Assembly (NCBI GenBank): GCA_913048435.1
Contig: CAJWWC010000003.1
Location: 49,553-113,552, forward strand
Length of the DNA stretch: 64,000 nucleotides
Direction of reading: 5' to 3'
DNA from: an uncultured Flavobacteriales bacterium
Lineage (GTDB): Bacteria; Bacteroidota; Bacteroidia; Flavobacteriales; UBA7312
In this document: positions 59,878 through 64,000 of the stretch, piece by piece
Layout of the letters: each line of letters begins with the position of its first letter
How positions within the stretch are numbered: the stretch's first letter is position 1
The notes under the pieces: generated by a model
Databases searched by the model: none
The model's input: only the letters and a program-made list of their open reading frames with translations
What the model was told of the DNA's origin: nothing
Translations under genes and position numbers: made by a program

Positions 59878-61374
59878 TTATTTGTAAGAAATTCTAGGGT
59901 CTACAACTGCATAAAGTATATCGGCTACTAAGTAACCAATCATGGTTAAAAAACCTATAATCGTAAATACGGCAACTATCATAGGATAGTCTGAATTAAG
60001 TATTGAACTATAAATCTCAAATCCCATGCCTGGGATAGTAAAAATGGTTTCAATAATTACCGAACCTCCAATTGCTAAAGGGAAAATATTAGCAAAAACT
60101 GTAATTATTGGTAATAAAGAGTTTCTTAATGCGTGTTTCATAACTACTTTACCTTCACCAAGTCCTTTAGCTCGTGCTGTACGGATATAATCTTGTCCAA
60201 ATACATCTATTACACCAACACGCATAATTCTACTTAAAAATGCAAAAGAACTATAAGTATAGGTTATCAATGGAAGTATGAAATAAGGTGCTCTGTGTGC
60301 TGCTTTTTCTAAGAAAGACCAGCTAGGGTCGTATAATGTAGGGTCTTGTATTCCCGAAACAGGAAACCACCTTAATGTGTCTGGATTGGCAAAGGTGTAC
60401 AACAACAATACTCCTATAAAAAAACTAGGCATTGAATACAATACAAACACCACAACAGAAGTAATCCTATCAAATTTTGTGTCCTTTTTGTAAGCTGAAT
60501 AAATTCCTAGTGGAATACTGACTAAATAAGCAAATAGAACCGATAACAGAGAAAAGGAAAAGGAAATCCATACCTTACTCCATATTTTAGTATTGATAGG
60601 CTGACTATCGATATAAGAAAAACCAAAGTCTCCCCTTACAACTCCTTTACGTTGTTCACCATCACCAAACAACCAAAAATGATATTGATTTTTAGAACCG
60701 TACCATATAATTTTGGGAATGTAGCTTTTCCATGAAGATTGCTTACTTAGCATATCATTGTATAACAACTTGGATTGTTCAAAATTCTTTTTTACGGGCA
60801 ATAAAAAGACATAATTACTATAAAGTGTATCTAAAGAATTAAATTTTGATGCTATCACATTAGGGTTGGCAGTTTCTAACATTGAATTGATTTCAAAATT
60901 AGATTCAGTAATAACATCATTGATTTCATTTTTAGAATATTTTGGTCTCCCCTCAGCATCTCTATTCATCTCGAAGATGTCGTCTAGATTAAAATTACTA
61001 TGGCTAAGCTGGGTCACATTAAGCTGATGAAAATAACTAGAAACATCTTCCCAATTGCCATAATAATGAGATAACTCTGCTAGACATGCTGAATGGTCTT
61101 TATCTGCAACTCTGTAGAGTGTATCACAATCACTTATTGAGCCAAAACTGAAGTAAAAAACTGGTAAATCAAGACCCAATTTTTTTCGTAATTCTTGCTT
61201 AGTTTTTTTAGACGCATTGGATTGCTGATTGGCAGCTCCTTCCTTGTCGGCAGAGCTAGATAATTTTTCTACTGGATCGGCTGGTGCACTTATACTAATA
61301 ATAAATGCCAATAATGAAATGGCTAATAATGTCGGTATAAAAATGAGTATCCTTTTCGCTATATATTTTAACAT
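59878..61374 (-). CDS. Peptide-type ABC transporter permease (OppB/DppB-like) with large insertion
   Basis: SRIMRVGVIDVFGQDYIRTARAKGLGEGKVVMKHALRNSLLPIITVF...IETIFTIPGMGFEIYSSILNSDYPMIV; ~220 extra residues after TM1. Confidence 0.93.
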   Translation of the reverse strand: MLKYIAKRILIFIPTLLAISLLAFIISISAPADPVEKLSSSADKEGAANQQSNASKKTKQELRKKLGLDLPVFYFSFGSISDCDTLYRVADKDHSACLAELSHYYGNWEDVSSYFHQLNVTQLSHSNFNLDDIFEMNRDAEGRPKYSKNEINDVITESNFEINSMLETANPNVIASKFNSLDTLYSNYVFLLPVKKNFEQSKLLYNDMLSKQSSWKSYIPKIIWYGSKNQYHFWLFGDGEQRKGVVRGDFGFSYIDSQPINTKIWSKVWISFSFSLLSVLFAYLVSIPLGIYSAYKKDTKFDRITSVVVFVLYSMPSFFIGVLLLYTFANPDTLRWFPVSGIQDPTLYDPSWSFLEKAAHRAPYFILPLITYTYSSFAFLSRIMRVGVIDVFGQDYIRTARAKGLGEGKVVMKHALRNSLLPIITVFANIFPLAIGGSVIIETIFTIPGMGFEIYSSILNSDYPMIVAVFTIIGFLTMIGYLVADILYAVVDPRISYK

Positions 61375-61386
61375 ATTTTTAAATTT

Positions 61387-63141
61387 TTAGGGAATTGGGA
61401 CTTTGGTCTTAAAGGTTTCTTTAAGGTTAAAATTATGTAAAACAAAGCCAGGTTTTTCATAGTACATATCGGCATTATCGAAACGCTTATGAATGACTAT
61501 TTTTCGCTTAGGACTATACATAAATACATATGGTTGGTCTACATATATCTTAGCTTGTAATTGCCATATAGCATTTCTATGTTCTTGAGGATCAATTGCA
61601 GAATTAGCAGCGTCAATCAAAGAATCGCTATAGGCATCGCCAAAACCACAAAAATTAGAACCTTTGTTAGCCCAAGAAGAAGTGTGCCAAAGTTGATAAG
61701 GATTGGAATAAGAAGCAGAACCACCCCAACCTCCAAGCATCATATCAAAATCATGTTCTTGAGCATTTTTATAAAACAAGGTAAAATCCATTGGGTTTGG
61801 CTTGACTTCAACACCGGCTCTCCACATACTCTCTTTTATCATTAAGGCTGTTTCTTTAGAGGCAGCACCACTCATGTAACTCAATTCAAAACTCAATTGT
61901 AGTTTCTCACCATTGACCATTTTGTCTCTGACGTTATTATCGTCTGTATCTATCCAACCTGCTTCGTCCAATAATTTCTTGGCTTTTTCTAAATCCAATT
62001 TAATCAACTCTAAAGTATCATTGTAGTTTTTTTTAAGATTAGATAACTGAGCGACTTGCCTAGAACCTTCTCCATGAAGTAATACTTCTACAATTTCATC
62101 GACAGGAACTAAATGAGCCATCGCTCTGCGCACTTTTACGTCAGTAAAAAATTCTTTTCTCTTGATACCGTCAGGACGCATGTTCATACCAGCATAATAA
62201 TATGAATATTGATCTAAAAAGGCAGAATGATAATTCTCATTAAAGTAATCATGCTTTTGAAGTTTAAATAATTTTGAAGTGCCTACTCTGTTAGTTGCAT
62301 CTAAACCCTGACTTTTTAAAGATAAAAATACTGATGCATCATCAGTAATAATCTTAAAAATGATTTGTTCAGGATAATTTTGATTATATATAAGCGTATC
62401 GTTATCACCCCACCAATTGTCTTTTCTACTGGCTATGATGTAAGAACCAGATTCCCATTCACTAATTTGATAGGGTCCTAAACCTACAAGTCTTTGTGGT
62501 TGATAGCGATTGTCTCCATGATTGAAAGCATTAAACCAATCTGACCATTCTTTTTTTTCTCTAAAATTTACGCTATGAATATTTTCAAATGTTAAATCAT
62601 CCAATATACCCTCTGGGTCCCAATGCGCTTTCTGTTGAATGTAGACCTCTGAGAATATATTAGGGTTTGTAACATTTTTTCCAAAAGCTACCATAGTAAA
62701 TTTCTTTGGCTCGTTGGGATAAAGTATTATATCCTTTATTACAGAAGAATAATTACCTCTAACATTGGCATTATCAGTAAGTGGACATAGTTGTAATTTA
62801 GTCGTAAACTCAATGTCTTTTGCAGTCAATTCACTTCCATCGTCCCATCTAACGTCATCTCTCAACTCAAAGTGATACAAAAGCCCATCATTAGAAATTT
62901 CTGGTAAGGATTTAGCTATAGATGGAATGTATTCTAAAGAACTAACATCTAACTTTACTAAAGTTTTTTGTGTATGCTCAAAAATGAAAGAACGCATCAC
63001 CGAATTATCATTATAAGGGTGCAAACCGTCAGGGTTTGATAAAATATGAGCGATAACAATGTTCTTAGATAAATCTCTGCTATCAACACAGGCAGATAAA
63101 GTAATGGCAGCTATTGAAGCAGCAAATATCTTATTAAACAT
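61387..63141 (-). CDS. Peptide ABC transporter substrate-binding lipoprotein
   Basis: Lipobox AITLSACVDSRD; SBP_bac_5 pattern NPDGLHPYNDNSVMRSFIFEHTQKTLV...ELRDDVRWDDGSELTAKDIEFT; start placed at 63141. Confidence 0.93.
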   Translation of the reverse strand: MFNKIFAASIAAITLSACVDSRDLSKNIVIAHILSNPDGLHPYNDNSVMRSFIFEHTQKTLVKLDVSSLEYIPSIAKSLPEISNDGLLYHFELRDDVRWDDGSELTAKDIEFTTKLQLCPLTDNANVRGNYSSVIKDIILYPNEPKKFTMVAFGKNVTNPNIFSEVYIQQKAHWDPEGILDDLTFENIHSVNFREKKEWSDWFNAFNHGDNRYQPQRLVGLGPYQISEWESGSYIIASRKDNWWGDNDTLIYNQNYPEQIIFKIITDDASVFLSLKSQGLDATNRVGTSKLFKLQKHDYFNENYHSAFLDQYSYYYAGMNMRPDGIKRKEFFTDVKVRRAMAHLVPVDEIVEVLLHGEGSRQVAQLSNLKKNYNDTLELIKLDLEKAKKLLDEAGWIDTDDNNVRDKMVNGEKLQLSFELSYMSGAASKETALMIKESMWRAGVEVKPNPMDFTLFYKNAQEHDFDMMLGGWGGSASYSNPYQLWHTSSWANKGSNFCGFGDAYSDSLIDAANSAIDPQEHRNAIWQLQAKIYVDQPYVFMYSPKRKIVIHKRFDNADMYYEKPGFVLHNFNLKETFKTKVPIP

Positions 63142-63281
63142 AAACTTAGAATTTGAGTTTATGCAAATATAACATTCCGAATCATTTAAAGGCTTCAATT
63201 ATCGAATTTATAGACTAAATAAATAAAAAATAAAAAACCTTTGCGAAACAATGTAAATCCTATAAATTTGCGCCTCATCCT

Positions 63282-63368
63282 GGAGAGGTGGCTGAGTGGC
63301 TGAAAGCGGCACCCTGCTAAGGTGTTATACCGGTAACGGTATCGGGGGTTCGAATCCCCCTCTCTCCG
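63282..63368 (+). tRNA. tRNA-Ser (GCT)
   Basis: GGAGAGG...GCACCCTGCTAAGGTG (anticodon GCT), long variable arm, GGTTCGAATCCCCCTCTCCG; TAAATTTG -7-like motif just upstream. Confidence 0.95.
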
Positions 63369-63425
63369 CAGTATTGAAATTAATTTGGCTGTCTAGATTA
63401 TTTGATTAGATTTGCAGCCTTATTT

Positions 63426-63500
63426 CGGGGTGTAGCGTAGCCCGGTTATCGCGCCTCGTTTGGGACGAGGAGGTCGCAGGTTCGAATCCTGCCACCCCGA
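63426..63500 (+). tRNA. tRNA-Pro (TGG)
   Basis: CGGGGTG...CCTCGTTTGGGACGAGG (anticodon TGG), GGTTCGAATCCTGCCACCCCGA. Confidence 0.95.
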
Positions 63501-63518
63501 CACATAATAGCCGGATTT

Positions 63519-63553
63519 AAAAAAGGATTTGATATTTCAAGTCCTTTTTTTAT
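63519..63553 (+). terminator. Rho-independent terminator after the tRNA pair
   Basis: GGATTTGA-tatt-TCAAGTCC followed by TTTTTTT. Confidence 0.8.
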
Positions 63554-63574
63554 TTGTCATATTTACCCCTCTTG

Positions 63575-64000
63575 CTATTGTAAAATTAACTTTTCAGTAA
63601 ATATTCTATTATTTGTAATAATAATCAGATTAAAGATACCTTTTGGATACATAGACAAATCTAAAAACATAGTGTAATTTCCATTTACATTTAACTTATT
63701 GCCTAAAATTTTCTCACCAATAAGATTGGTCAAGTTAATATCAATTATGCCATGGGAAATAAATTCTAATGTAAAGCTATCATAAGAAGGGTTAGGAAAT
63801 ATGTTGAGACTAAATTCTTTTTCTATTATCAAAGAAATGTCTTGACATTGTTTTTCACATTCTTCTAAGCTTAAGTACTCTCCTGTCCCATCATTTAAGA
63901 CCCCACAAACACCATTATCACATCTCCAACTCTTTATTATTTGACTACAATCAGTTTCACATTCATTTAAATCATCATAAAATCCAGAACCATCCATTGG
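63575..64000 (-). CDS. T9SS type A sorting domain protein with Cys-rich repeats, partial, runs off the right edge
   Basis: FSLNIFPNPSYDSFTLEFISHG...YPKGIFNLIIITNNRIFTEKLILQ; upstream GTGEYLSLEECEKQCQ repeat unit. Confidence 0.8.
   Translation of the reverse strand, partial: PMDGSGFYDDLNECETDCSQIIKSWRCDNGVCGVLNDGTGEYLSLEECEKQCQDISLIIEKEFSLNIFPNPSYDSFTLEFISHGIIDINLTNLIGEKILGNKLNVNGNYTMFLDLSMYPKGIFNLIIITNNRIFTEKLILQ

Overview
The window reads as AT-rich Bacteroidota (Flavobacteriales-like) chromosome. Support for this: gldF/gldG, type IX secretion (T9SS) C-terminal domains, TAnnTTTG-type -7 promoter motifs, and serC/serA/DUF1015 plus prmA/tpiA/DUF1599/folP/cdaA gene neighbourhoods. Most of it is housekeeping sequence: about 57 supported CDS, three tRNAs (Arg-ACG, Ser-GCT, Pro-TGG), one cobalamin riboswitch and several hairpin terminators. 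I see no prophage, CRISPR array, intact IS element, or obvious defence or biosynthetic cluster, and I do not claim a wholly new system. The most notable item is at 20.1-26.7 kb. There a riboswitch-btuB-btuG-like cobalamin uptake unit and a cobT-cobS-cobC block are flanked by the 3' end of the HMG-CoA lyase gene and a decayed ~55-bp copy of that same 3' end in direct orientation, which looks like an insertion or duplication scar. Other items worth a second look: a repeat-rich intergenic control region upstream of an orphan XRE regulator (28.07-28.39 kb), a tandem palindromic operator between marR and pirin, a 1486-aa secreted beta-rich protein in a prmA-plsY run, scattered Opp-type permeases with large extracytoplasmic insertions, and gldF-gldG-DUF4340-dnaN gene order.
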